From Puia sp. (GTDB taxonomy: Bacteria; Bacteroidota; Bacteroidia; Chitinophagales; Chitinophagaceae), in NCBI GenBank assembly GCA_031292515.1, contig JARLGZ010000054.1, positions 186,001 through 250,000 on the forward strand: a stretch of DNA of 64,000 nt, read 5' to 3'. This document shows, piece by piece, positions 33,088 through 40,890 of the stretch (position 1 is its first letter; each line of letters opens with the position of its first letter). Below the pieces are notes generated by a model that was not told the DNA's origin, searched no databases, and saw only the letters and a list, made by a program, of their open reading frames with translations. The translations under genes and the position numbers were made by a program.

Positions 33088-34281
33088 TTACCGCGAGACC
33101 ACGCAGCGGAACCCGGTATGTTCCAACCCTGTATCTGGCGATGTCTTCATACGGGCGGAGACACGATAGCTGGCGCAATAAGAAGCATAACAGAGGAATG
33201 ACCCGCCCCGGACGGTATGTTTCGGCGTGGCGGGTTCGTCGGGATCATAGCTTTTGGAAGGCCCCCGGGGATTGACGGCCAGAGATCCCGCCAACTCCTT
33301 GTAATAGTTTGCATCATACCAGTCCGAACACCATTCCCAGACATTTCCCGCCATATCCGACAGACCATAGGGATTCGGCGGGAAGGACGCGACGGGTGCC
33401 GCCCGGTCATAGCCGTCGGTAGCCAGGTTTTTGTCCGGGAAATGACCTTGCCAGGTGTTGGCCTTCGGCTTGCCTTCGTCAATGGGTTCGCTTCCCCAGG
33501 TATAGGGCTGTCCAACCAATCCTCCCCGCGCTGCAAATTCCCATTCCGCTTCCGTCGGCAGACGCTTACCCGCCCATTTGGCATAGGCGTTTGCATCGTC
33601 CCAGGATACCTGTACGACGGGATAGTTGTCTTTCCCCTTGATAGTGCTTCCGGGTCCTTGCGGATGTTTCCAGTCCGCGCCTTTGACCCAACTCCACCAT
33701 TGCCCGACATCACGAAGGTCCTCCACCGGGTTGCCGGGTGGCGTGAAAACCAGCGATGAAGCCACCAGCAGGCTATCAGGCGGTTTTGGGGTGCCGGGCG
33801 GGAGCTGCTTTTTCAACTCCTCCCAGTCTGGTTTTTTTTCGGCTGTCGTGATATAGCCGGTCGCTTCGACAAATTTTCTGAATTGCGCATTGGTGACCTC
33901 GGTGGCATCCATCAGGAAAGCGTCTACGCGCACATGGTGTCTTGGATATTCGTCGGGCCGTCCCTCTCTATCGGCTGCACCCATCAGGAATTCTCCGCCG
34001 GGGATTTTTACCATCGTCCCCACCGATACAGGACCCTGCCCACCGCCCGATCCGCGGCCTGTCATATTGCCGCCGCCATGACTCAGATCAGCGGGCGAAG
34101 CGGCCGACGGGAAGCGCGCGGGTATATTGGACGTACAATGCAGTGCACTATCTGTTGTCTGCCCGGCTGTCTGCCGATCGGGTTCGCCCGCCGTCGTGCC
34201 GGACTGTTTTCCCGCAGGAGAATGGCAGGCCATGAGCAAAAAAGCGGGCAAGGCCGGCAGAATAAACCATTTTCTATTCAT
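33088..34281 (-). CDS. Lipoprotein formylglycine-generating enzyme (FGE/SUMF1 type)
   Basis: Oxidises the active-site Cys of type I sulfatases to formylglycine. The 397-aa protein starts with a lipoprotein signal (FLLMAC, Cys19), so it acts outside the cytoplasm. FGE core: GGEFLMGAADREGRPDE, FLMDATEVTNAQFRKF, PVVQVSWDDANAYAKWAGK, RLPTEAEWEFAARGG, GLSDMAGNVWEWCSDWY and the C-terminal GGSFLCYASYCASYRVSAR. Both redox-active cysteines of true FGE are present (Cys364 and Cys369), unlike many FGE-fold proteins of other function. It is upstream of the sulfatase (30407-31903), its likely client. A -7 box ends 4 nt before the ATG. Confidence 0.88.
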   Translation of the reverse strand: MNRKWFILPALPAFLLMACHSPAGKQSGTTAGEPDRQTAGQTTDSALHCTSNIPARFPSAASPADLSHGGGNMTGRGSGGGQGPVSVGTMVKIPGGEFLMGAADREGRPDEYPRHHVRVDAFLMDATEVTNAQFRKFVEATGYITTAEKKPDWEELKKQLPPGTPKPPDSLLVASSLVFTPPGNPVEDLRDVGQWWSWVKGADWKHPQGPGSTIKGKDNYPVVQVSWDDANAYAKWAGKRLPTEAEWEFAARGGLVGQPYTWGSEPIDEGKPKANTWQGHFPDKNLATDGYDRAAPVASFPPNPYGLSDMAGNVWEWCSDWYDANYYKELAGSLAVNPRGPSKSYDPDEPATPKHTVRGGSFLCYASYCASYRVSARMKTSPDTGLEHTGFRCVVSR

Positions 34282-34571
34282 GCAACAAAGATATACAGGG
34301 ACGGAGATATTCCGGACAAAACAGAACCGGTCAAAATAGCATGTTTATTTGCAAAGATATTTGTAAAGATAGACGGAGAGCCGCCGGGGATTATATGATA
34401 GTTTTGGGCTAAATTGACGGCCTATCGTGAAAAACAGAAAAGATCGGCCCGGATTGCATAGGGTGCTCCGGCTTTTTATGTACTAAGTATCCGGAACAAA
34501 GATGCGCCGGCGGTCCGCGCACGAATATCAAAAGAATAGTAAAAGCAGAACAAATAAAAAATAAATGAACT
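34282..34571. other. Divergent promoter region between FGE and GH20 genes
   Basis: About 290 bp. It carries a TAnnTTTG box for the FGE gene (34286-34293), a repeated GCAAAGATAT / GTAAAGATAG word near 34351-34375, and an A-rich stretch directly before the GH20 start. No other element was recognised. Confidence 0.5.
34286..34293 (-). promoter_or_regulatory. Bacteroidota-type -7 box of the FGE gene
   Basis: TATCTTTG on the minus strand matches TAnnTTTG and lies 4 nt (ttgc) before the ATG of the FGE gene. Transcription would begin near the start codon, giving a leaderless or nearly leaderless mRNA. Confidence 0.45.
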
Positions 34572-36956
34572 ATGATGATCAGGTTCGTATGTAAAAAGAC
34601 ATTTCCCGCTCTTGCAATCGCTGTCACGGCAATGCTGTCCCTGAATACCGTTTTTGGCCAGGATTCGAAAGCGACGGCCGCCCGTTACCCGCTCATTCCC
34701 TATCCCACGGAGCTGAAAGCCTCGGAAGGGGTGTTCCGGATCGATGGGCGTACGAAGGTCGTCTCCCGGGACCCGGCATTCAGGCAGGAAGCGGAAGGCT
34801 TGGTAGAAATGATAAAAAAGCAAAAGGGAGTACGGGTGGCATTGACCACGGAAGGGCCTGCCGGTTATTCACCGCGGAACTCCGCAGGGAGCGCCGATCC
34901 TTCCGCCGTGGGGATTGCAAAGACCATCCTGATTGATCGGGACGAAAGCATTCTGTCTCCGGAAGGCTATAAATTGTCGGTGACGCCGAAAGGCATCGTG
35001 CTTACCGCGTCCGCTTCCGCAGGTGTCTTCTACGGCGTGGAAACGATCCGGCAATTGATGAGCAGTACCGCCGCCGAAAAATCCGCTCCGGGAACGCTGC
35101 TTTTGCCTTCCGTATCGATCACCGACGCGCCCGTCTACTCCTGGAGGGGCCTGATGCTCGATGTATCCCGCCACTTCTTTTCCGTGGACTACCTGAAGAA
35201 ATTTATCGACCGCCTGGCTCTTTACAAGATGAATCAACTGCACCTGCATCTAACCGATGACCAGGGCTGGCGTATAGAAATCAAAAAATATCCCGAGCTG
35301 ACCGAAAAAGGCGCCTGGCGCACCTACAATAACCAGGACTCGGATTGTTTTAAACTGGCAAAGGACAATCCCGACTTCGAGCTCGACAAGGAACACATCG
35401 TGCAACGCGACGGAAAGACGATGTATGGTGGATTTTATACGCAGGAGCAGATGAAAGACCTCATCCGCTATGCCACAGCACGCCATGTGGACATCGTCCC
35501 CGAACTGGACATGCCCGGTCATATGATGGCAGCCATCAGGCTCTTCCCCTGGCTGGCCTGCCAGGACAGCGTCTTCCGGAAGGACGACCTCTCCTCGCCG
35601 ATCTGCCCCTGTCACGAAACTACCTTCGGGTTCGCCCAAAATATCTTCGCCGAAATCGCCGATCTGTTCCCCAGCCCCTACATCCACCTGGGTTCCGATG
35701 AAGTGCCGAAATCCACCTGGGCAGCCTCGCCCGAGTGCCAGGCGATGATGAAACGCGAAGGGATCAAATCCGTCGAAGAGCTCCAGAGCTATTTCGCCAA
35801 AAGGATGGAGAAATTTTTCAAAAGCCGTGGCAAACGACTGATCGGCTGGGATGAGATCCTGGAAGGAGGGATCGACACCAGCGTCCTCGTCATGTACTGG
35901 AGAGGCTGGGTCCCGAACGCACCGATCGAAGCCGCCCGCCAGGGCAACCAGGTGGTCATGTCGCCAACCGATCCGATGTATTTTGATGCGTGGCCAAACA
36001 AGAATACGCTGCACAGCGTATATACCTTCGAACCGGTTCCCGCTAAGCTGACGGGCGCCGCCCGCAACCAGATCATCGGCGTACAGGCCAATATGTGGTC
36101 CGAGCGCATCCCCTCCGAAAAGCGCGCCGACTATATGAACTTTCCACGCATCACGGCCCTCGCCGAAGTGGGCTGGAGCCATCGCTCCGATTTCGAAGGC
36201 TACCTGGAAAGACTGAACACCCACTATAGGCTATGGGACGCCCTGCATATCCATTACCGGATGCCCGATCTCGAAGGGTTTACGGAAAACAACGTGCTGA
36301 TCGACAGCGCCACGCTGATGGTCGACCCTCCCATGAAAGGTCTCACGGTCCGGTATACCCTGGACGGATCCTTCCCCGGTATCCATTCCCCGGCTTTTAA
36401 CGCGCCCGTCACCATCCGGAAATCCCTGGATGTGAAGCTGGCCGCTTTCTCGCCCGGGGGCAACCGTGGGGAGATAGCCGTCATACACTATAAAAAAGTC
36501 GGCTATGCACCGGCAGTCAGCGCTGAAGGCAAGACGCTGGAAAAAGGTCTTACCTGTGTTTATCACAAAGGTGTCTTCGACCGGATCGTAAAAATGGATA
36601 CCGCCGCTGTCGCACATACCTATACCGTCGACGCGATTGCCGTGCCTTCCGATGTCGACGCGCCGTCTTTCGGATTGCGGTTCACCGGGTATATCGATGT
36701 TCCCGAGACAGGTGTCTATAGTTTTTACCTGCTATCCGACGATGGCAGTACGCTGCATATCGACGATAAACTCTTTATCGACAACGACGGCTTTCACAGC
36801 GCCATAGAACGCAGCGCCCAGATAGCCCTCCGGAAGGGCCTGCACGTTTTCAACCTCGGCTTTGTGGAAGGCGGGGGCGGCTATTCGCTGAAACTGAAAT
36901 ACAGCACCCCCGGCGGAAAGGAGAGGGAGGTGCCGGCCGCCTGGTTTAAGCATTAG
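34572..36956 (+). CDS. GH20 beta-N-acetylhexosaminidase with C-terminal PA14 domain
   Basis: Exported enzyme removing terminal beta-GlcNAc or GalNAc by substrate-assisted catalysis. The 794-aa protein begins with a signal peptide (MMIRFVCKKTFPALAIAVTAM). Residues about 35-165 are the GH20b domain (YPLIPYPTELKASEGVF). The catalytic barrel starts WRGLMLDVSRHFFSVDYLK and HLHLTDDQGWRIEIKKYPEL. The catalytic pair is Asp376-Glu377 in HLGSDEVPKSTW. Substrate-site tryptophans are in MYWRGW and FDAWPN. A chitobiase-type beta domain (YTLDGSFPGIHSPAF) and a PA14 domain (about 655-790, TGVYSFYLLSDDGSTLHIDD) complete it. It is followed by the GH36 gene on the same strand after 112 bp. Confidence 0.93.
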   Translation: MMIRFVCKKTFPALAIAVTAMLSLNTVFGQDSKATAARYPLIPYPTELKASEGVFRIDGRTKVVSRDPAFRQEAEGLVEMIKKQKGVRVALTTEGPAGYSPRNSAGSADPSAVGIAKTILIDRDESILSPEGYKLSVTPKGIVLTASASAGVFYGVETIRQLMSSTAAEKSAPGTLLLPSVSITDAPVYSWRGLMLDVSRHFFSVDYLKKFIDRLALYKMNQLHLHLTDDQGWRIEIKKYPELTEKGAWRTYNNQDSDCFKLAKDNPDFELDKEHIVQRDGKTMYGGFYTQEQMKDLIRYATARHVDIVPELDMPGHMMAAIRLFPWLACQDSVFRKDDLSSPICPCHETTFGFAQNIFAEIADLFPSPYIHLGSDEVPKSTWAASPECQAMMKREGIKSVEELQSYFAKRMEKFFKSRGKRLIGWDEILEGGIDTSVLVMYWRGWVPNAPIEAARQGNQVVMSPTDPMYFDAWPNKNTLHSVYTFEPVPAKLTGAARNQIIGVQANMWSERIPSEKRADYMNFPRITALAEVGWSHRSDFEGYLERLNTHYRLWDALHIHYRMPDLEGFTENNVLIDSATLMVDPPMKGLTVRYTLDGSFPGIHSPAFNAPVTIRKSLDVKLAAFSPGGNRGEIAVIHYKKVGYAPAVSAEGKTLEKGLTCVYHKGVFDRIVKMDTAAVAHTYTVDAIAVPSDVDAPSFGLRFTGYIDVPETGVYSFYLLSDDGSTLHIDDKLFIDNDGFHSAIERSAQIALRKGLHVFNLGFVEGGGGYSLKLKYSTPGGKEREVPAAWFKH

Positions 36957-36997
36957 CGGGAAGAAATGAGCGGTCGAACCTTAAATCAAATCCGAAA

Positions 36998-37018
36998 ACC
37001 CGGGTCAGGGACCCGGGT
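36998..37018 (+). terminator. Strong hairpin after the GH20 gene
   Basis: ACCCGGGTC-AGG-GACCCGGGT forms a perfect 9-bp GC-rich stem with a 3-nt loop, 42 bp after the GH20 stop. No T-run follows (ctaaacaggg), so it may be a weak terminator, a processing site or an mRNA 3'-end stabiliser between GH20 and GH36. Confidence 0.45.
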
Positions 37019-37068
37019 CTAAACAGGGCTTCAATATCCACGATGAAACAAAACTGAGATACCACCGC

Positions 37069-39303
37069 ATGATGAATCTTTCGAAAAAATATCGGACCCT
37101 GTCCAGATTTTTGGTCGCCTCCTGCCTGTTTAGCATAGGCGCCCTGTCAGCCTCCGCCCGCGTGACCCACCCGACCGGCGTGACCGGCCGCGCCGACACG
37201 ATCGTCATCAGCACCAGCCATACGATGCTGGTGCTCGGAACCGAACACGGACACCTGCGACAGTGGTATCTGGGATCCAACCGATCCGGGAAGATCGTCT
37301 ACAGTAAGGCGTTGGACGATGTGCCGGGCATCCCGGGGCAGAGCCTGCCGGCCTATAGTACTTTCGGCACCGACAATCTTTTTACGGCGGCCATCCGAAC
37401 GACGCATACGGATGGCAACCCCTCCCTGGATCTCGTCTACCAGGGCCGGCAGGAAATAAAAAAGAGCGACGATATAACGGAGACCCTGATCTCTCTGAAA
37501 GACCCGCAATACCCCTTCTTCGTCATCCTGCATTATGAGGCTTACCGGAACGAAGACGTCATCCGCCAGTGGGCGACGATCCGGCATCTTGAGACGGCGC
37601 CGCTGACCCTCTATAATTTCGCATCTGCCAACCTGAACTTCCACGCAAAGAATTATTGGCTTACCCAATTCCACGGAGACTGGGCAGCCGAGATGCAGAT
37701 GCAGGAAACCCGGCTCAGCGCGGGAATAAAAATCCTCGACTCGAAACTGGGCAGTCGTGCCGACATGTTCCAGAACCCAAGTTTCCTGCTCTCGCTGGAT
37801 ACGGCTTCGACAGAGACAACAGGAGAGGTACTGGCTGGAACGCTTGCCTGGAGCGGAAACTTTCAGCTCCTGTTCGAAGTGGACAATGCGGGAGAACTGC
37901 GGTTGCACGCGGGCATGAACCCCTATGGTTCCGAATACAGCCTGGCGCCAGACAGCACTTTTACCACTCCTGCCTTTCTTTTTACCTACAGCGCCTCCGG
38001 CAAAGGACAGGCAAGCCGCAACCTGGAACGTTGGGCCCGTAAATATGGAGTCCTCGACGCGGACAAACCCAGGATGGTCTTATTGAACAATTGGGAGGCA
38101 ACTTATTTCGACTTCGACGAGAACAAGCTCGTGCATCTGTTCGACGAGGCCAAAGAGATCGGCGTAGACCTGTTCCTGTTGGATGATGGTTGGTTTGCCA
38201 ACAAATATCCCCGTAACAGCGATAACGCCGGGTTGGGCGACTGGCAGGAGAACGGCAAGAAGCTGCCGCAGGGGATCGGCTACCTCACGGCCGAAGCCGC
38301 GAAAAGAAATGTGAAGTTCGGCATCTGGGTAGAGCCCGAAATGGTCAACCCGAAAAGCGAATTGTATGAGCGGCACCCGGAATGGATCCTGCGGCTTCCC
38401 AACAGACCCGAAAGCTATTACAGGAATCAGCTGGTCCTCGACCTCAGCAATCCAGCCGTCCAGGATTTTGTCTTTGGGGTGATAGATGGCCTGATGAAGC
38501 GTTACCCCTCAATCGCCTATTTCAAATGGGATTGTAACCGCATGTTCACCGACGCTTATTCCTCTCATCTGCAGTTGATAGGAAGTCCTCAGTCCGAACT
38601 GCCTATAGAATATGTCAGGGGCCTTTATAAAGTGTTTGCGCGCCTGCGTGCCGGTTATCCGCATCTCCCGGTCATGTTGTGTTCCGGCGGCGGCGGAAGG
38701 GTCGACTACGGCGCCCTCCCTTATTTTACCGAATTCTGGCCCAGCGACAATACCAATCCCCTCAACCGGGTCTTTATCCAATGGGGATATTCCTATTTCT
38801 TTCCCGCAATAGCCACCTGCGCCCATGTCACCGGGTCGGGAGACTATCCCCTGAAGTTTAAGATGGACGTAGCGATGATGGGGAAGATGGGCTTTGACAT
38901 GCAGTTCAATAAGCTGAAGCCCGAGGAACTTCGTTTCGTCAAAGACGGTATCCGGACCTATAAATCCATCGAGGATATCGTGTGGCAGGGAGACCTCTAT
39001 CGCCTTCTCTCGCCCTATGAAGGCAACCTGGCGTCCCTGTCTTATGTGTCGGAAGATAAAAAACGCGTGTTGCTGTTCAACTACCTGGTGACAGATGCGT
39101 CTGTGCAGACGGCCGTCCCCCTGCAAGGCCTGGACCCTGTCAAACGATACCGGGTGGAGGAGATCAATCTGCCCGCCGCGACAAAGTCTTCAAGCCCCGA
39201 GACGGGCCATGTCTTCACGGGCGCCGAACTCATGCGGACGGGGATTCACATCAGTCTGAAAAAAGATCTTCGCAGCGCGGTATTCCTGCTGCGCGAAGAA
39301 TGA
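37069..39303 (+). CDS. GH36 alpha-galactosidase
   Basis: Exported enzyme removing terminal alpha-linked galactose. The 744-aa length is typical. It has a signal peptide (FLVASCLFSIGALSASA), an N-terminal beta-supersandwich (to about 330), then a barrel with LLDDGWFANKYPRNSDNAGLGDW, KFGIWVEPEMVNPKSELYE, the nucleophile Asp488 in FKWDCNRMF and the acid/base Asp560 in FWPSDNTNP. CSGGGGRVDYG is also characteristic. The C-terminal beta domain ends KKDLRSAVFLLREE. It follows GH20 on the same strand, possibly sharing its transcript. The gene is convergent with the AraC gene. Confidence 0.94.
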   Translation: MMNLSKKYRTLSRFLVASCLFSIGALSASARVTHPTGVTGRADTIVISTSHTMLVLGTEHGHLRQWYLGSNRSGKIVYSKALDDVPGIPGQSLPAYSTFGTDNLFTAAIRTTHTDGNPSLDLVYQGRQEIKKSDDITETLISLKDPQYPFFVILHYEAYRNEDVIRQWATIRHLETAPLTLYNFASANLNFHAKNYWLTQFHGDWAAEMQMQETRLSAGIKILDSKLGSRADMFQNPSFLLSLDTASTETTGEVLAGTLAWSGNFQLLFEVDNAGELRLHAGMNPYGSEYSLAPDSTFTTPAFLFTYSASGKGQASRNLERWARKYGVLDADKPRMVLLNNWEATYFDFDENKLVHLFDEAKEIGVDLFLLDDGWFANKYPRNSDNAGLGDWQENGKKLPQGIGYLTAEAAKRNVKFGIWVEPEMVNPKSELYERHPEWILRLPNRPESYYRNQLVLDLSNPAVQDFVFGVIDGLMKRYPSIAYFKWDCNRMFTDAYSSHLQLIGSPQSELPIEYVRGLYKVFARLRAGYPHLPVMLCSGGGGRVDYGALPYFTEFWPSDNTNPLNRVFIQWGYSYFFPAIATCAHVTGSGDYPLKFKMDVAMMGKMGFDMQFNKLKPEELRFVKDGIRTYKSIEDIVWQGDLYRLLSPYEGNLASLSYVSEDKKRVLLFNYLVTDASVQTAVPLQGLDPVKRYRVEEINLPAATKSSSPETGHVFTGAELMRTGIHISLKKDLRSAVFLLREE

Positions 39304-39337
39304 GGCCGGTGGGTTAAGTATGACCTGAAGAAGGGCG

Positions 39338-40207
39338 CTACGCCACCGCCTCCTGGTATTGTTTCAGGAAGTCTCGCGGTGTCAGCCCCTTCAGCTCCTT
39401 AAAGTGTTTGTTGAAATTTGACAAATTGTTATGCCCGCTGTTGTAGCAGGCCTCCGTGATATTGTGCCGGCCATCGATCAACAGTTTTGCAGCATAGCCG
39501 ATCCGGATCTCCTTTACGAAATCGATCAGAGTCCGGTTGGTCTTCAGCTTGAAATACCGGCAGAAAGCCGCAGGCGTCATATGGAGGAGGGCGGCTACTT
39601 TCGAAAGGACGATCTCTTCCCTGAAATTCTGGAAGATATAATCATAGACGCAGTTGATGCGGTCCGCGTCCCGGGAGTTTTCGACACTGCAAAACCCGGG
39701 TGTCGCGAGTACCTTCTGATGTTTGGACTGGGACAGGATATCGAGTAGCTGGAGCATCAGGGCGACTCTTTGCAGCCCTTTGGAAAACAGCATATGCTGC
39801 ATCAGCATCCGGGCTTCCGCCACAGTCGGCCCCGAAAACCGGATGCCTTTGGACGCATTGTCGAAAAGATAAGACAGGTGGATCGCTTCCGGCTTGGTTA
39901 ACAGCTCTTTGCCCAGGAAGTCGGGGAAGAAATGGACCACGAAGGCATGGGGAAGGACTTTGGGGTCTACTTCTTTGTAAAACTGCCAGCAGTGGGGTAC
40001 ATAACTGCCGATCATGACGAGGTCTGAACCCTTGAAATCTTCGATATGATCACCTATAAAACGTTTGCCCGCGGCATTCTCTATCAGGGCAATTTCAAAA
40101 TTCACATGGCATTTGAGATGAGTGTACTTTTTGGGCTCTATATGCTCCGAACGGATGGTGAATGACTGGTCGGGTGGAAACGTGAAGTTCTCAAACAAGT
40201 AATCCAT
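39338..40207 (-). CDS. AraC-family transcriptional regulator
   Basis: A 289-aa regulator. The ATG at 40207 (MDYLFENFTFPPDQSF) is preferred over a TTG at 40231, since the latter lies in an inverted repeat upstream. The N-terminal cupin-like part (HLKCHVNFEIALIENAAGKRFIGDHIEDF) probably senses a ligand. The C-terminal part (about 185-285) has the two helix-turn-helix units of AraC proteins: EIVLSKVAALLHMTPAAFCRYFKL and NITEACYNSGHNNLSNFNKHFK followed by GLTPRDFLKQY. It lies between GH36 (convergent) and the GNAT/NRPS genes (same strand). It could control either; carbohydrate control is usual for this type. Confidence 0.88.
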   Translation of the reverse strand: MDYLFENFTFPPDQSFTIRSEHIEPKKYTHLKCHVNFEIALIENAAGKRFIGDHIEDFKGSDLVMIGSYVPHCWQFYKEVDPKVLPHAFVVHFFPDFLGKELLTKPEAIHLSYLFDNASKGIRFSGPTVAEARMLMQHMLFSKGLQRVALMLQLLDILSQSKHQKVLATPGFCSVENSRDADRINCVYDYIFQNFREEIVLSKVAALLHMTPAAFCRYFKLKTNRTLIDFVKEIRIGYAAKLLIDGRHNITEACYNSGHNNLSNFNKHFKELKGLTPRDFLKQYQEAVA

Positions 40208-40222
40208 AACAAGTTTATTTAC

Positions 40223-40248
40223 AAATTGCAATCGGTTGCATGCAATTT
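40223..40248. promoter_or_regulatory. Inverted repeat upstream of the AraC gene
   Basis: AAATTGCA-N10-TGCAATTT, perfect 8-bp arms separated by 10 bp, 16 bp before the ATG of the AraC gene. Its position suits autoregulation. The binding protein is not known. Confidence 0.45.
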
Positions 40249-40371
40249 AGGGTAAAAAAAACACCGATAAAAAAATTCCGGTACTTTTTTATCCATTCGG
40301 ACGCCTTTTGGGATGAGCGGTTCTGGGGGGCTTTGAGAGCCAGGAGATCCGATGAATGCCGCTCTCAGACT

Positions 40372-40402
40372 TGTTTGAATAGGTTTTCAGACCTGTTTGA
40401 AC
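40372..40402 (-). repeat. Short duplication of the 3' end of the GNAT gene
   Basis: The last codons of the GNAT gene (ttcaaacaggtctga) are followed by a near copy (ttcaaacaagtctga) about 6 bp downstream. This is a small tandem duplication over the stop codon without effect on the protein. Confidence 0.5.
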
Positions 40403-40824
40403 ATAAAAATGAAATGCTCCGCGTGCGAGAACTCGTTTTTGTTATAGAATTTAAAGGAGGGCATAAACTTATTGGTCATCAGGAAGACGGTCGGGTAACC
40501 GTGTTCTTTTCCCCATTTCGACATATGTTCGAGAAGCGCCCGGCCATAACCGGATCGCTGTCTGTCGGTGGGGACGAACAGTTCGTCTATATAGAGCTGG
40601 TCGGCCGTCCACCAGGTCTTTGTATGGGCAAAGATGGCGGCCGCCATCTGGCCGCCATCGAACAGGGTAAAGCCTACAAACTGTTTCGAGTCAAAGTACT
40701 CCAGGAGATACTGCTCCGCCTTTTCAGGGACCCAGTTGTATCTCCAGGGCGGTTGGTTGTACGATTTTATCAAAAGGCTTGCGCAGCCGGCTATATCTTC
40801 TTTTGTCAGGGCTCTTATCTCCAT
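40387..40824 (-). CDS. GNAT-family N-acetyltransferase
   Basis: A 145-aa cytoplasmic acetyltransferase using acetyl-CoA. It begins MEIRALTKEDIAGCASLL, has the central strand pair QFVGFTLFDGGQMAAAIF, the YIDELFVPTDRQRSGYGRALL region with the acetyl-CoA loop (Q/R-x-x-G-x-G/A, here RQRSGYGRALL), and the final strand FYNKNEFSHAEHFIFMFK. It is 66 bp downstream of the NRPS gene on the same strand and may modify or detoxify its product, or be unrelated. The acceptor substrate is unknown. Confidence 0.85.
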   Translation of the reverse strand: MEIRALTKEDIAGCASLLIKSYNQPPWRYNWVPEKAEQYLLEYFDSKQFVGFTLFDGGQMAAAIFAHTKTWWTADQLYIDELFVPTDRQRSGYGRALLEHMSKWGKEHGYPTVFLMTNKFMPSFKFYNKNEFSHAEHFIFMFKQV

Positions 40825-40890
40825 ACGTGTGTTTTATGAGACCGGTCAGAAATTTGATCGGCCGTTCGTCGGCATTTGCCAGTCTGAAGG

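Noticed and set aside
36998-37018. Classical rho-independent terminator after GH20
   Set aside because: The stem is perfect but no T-run follows, so I list it only as a possible weak terminator or processing hairpin.
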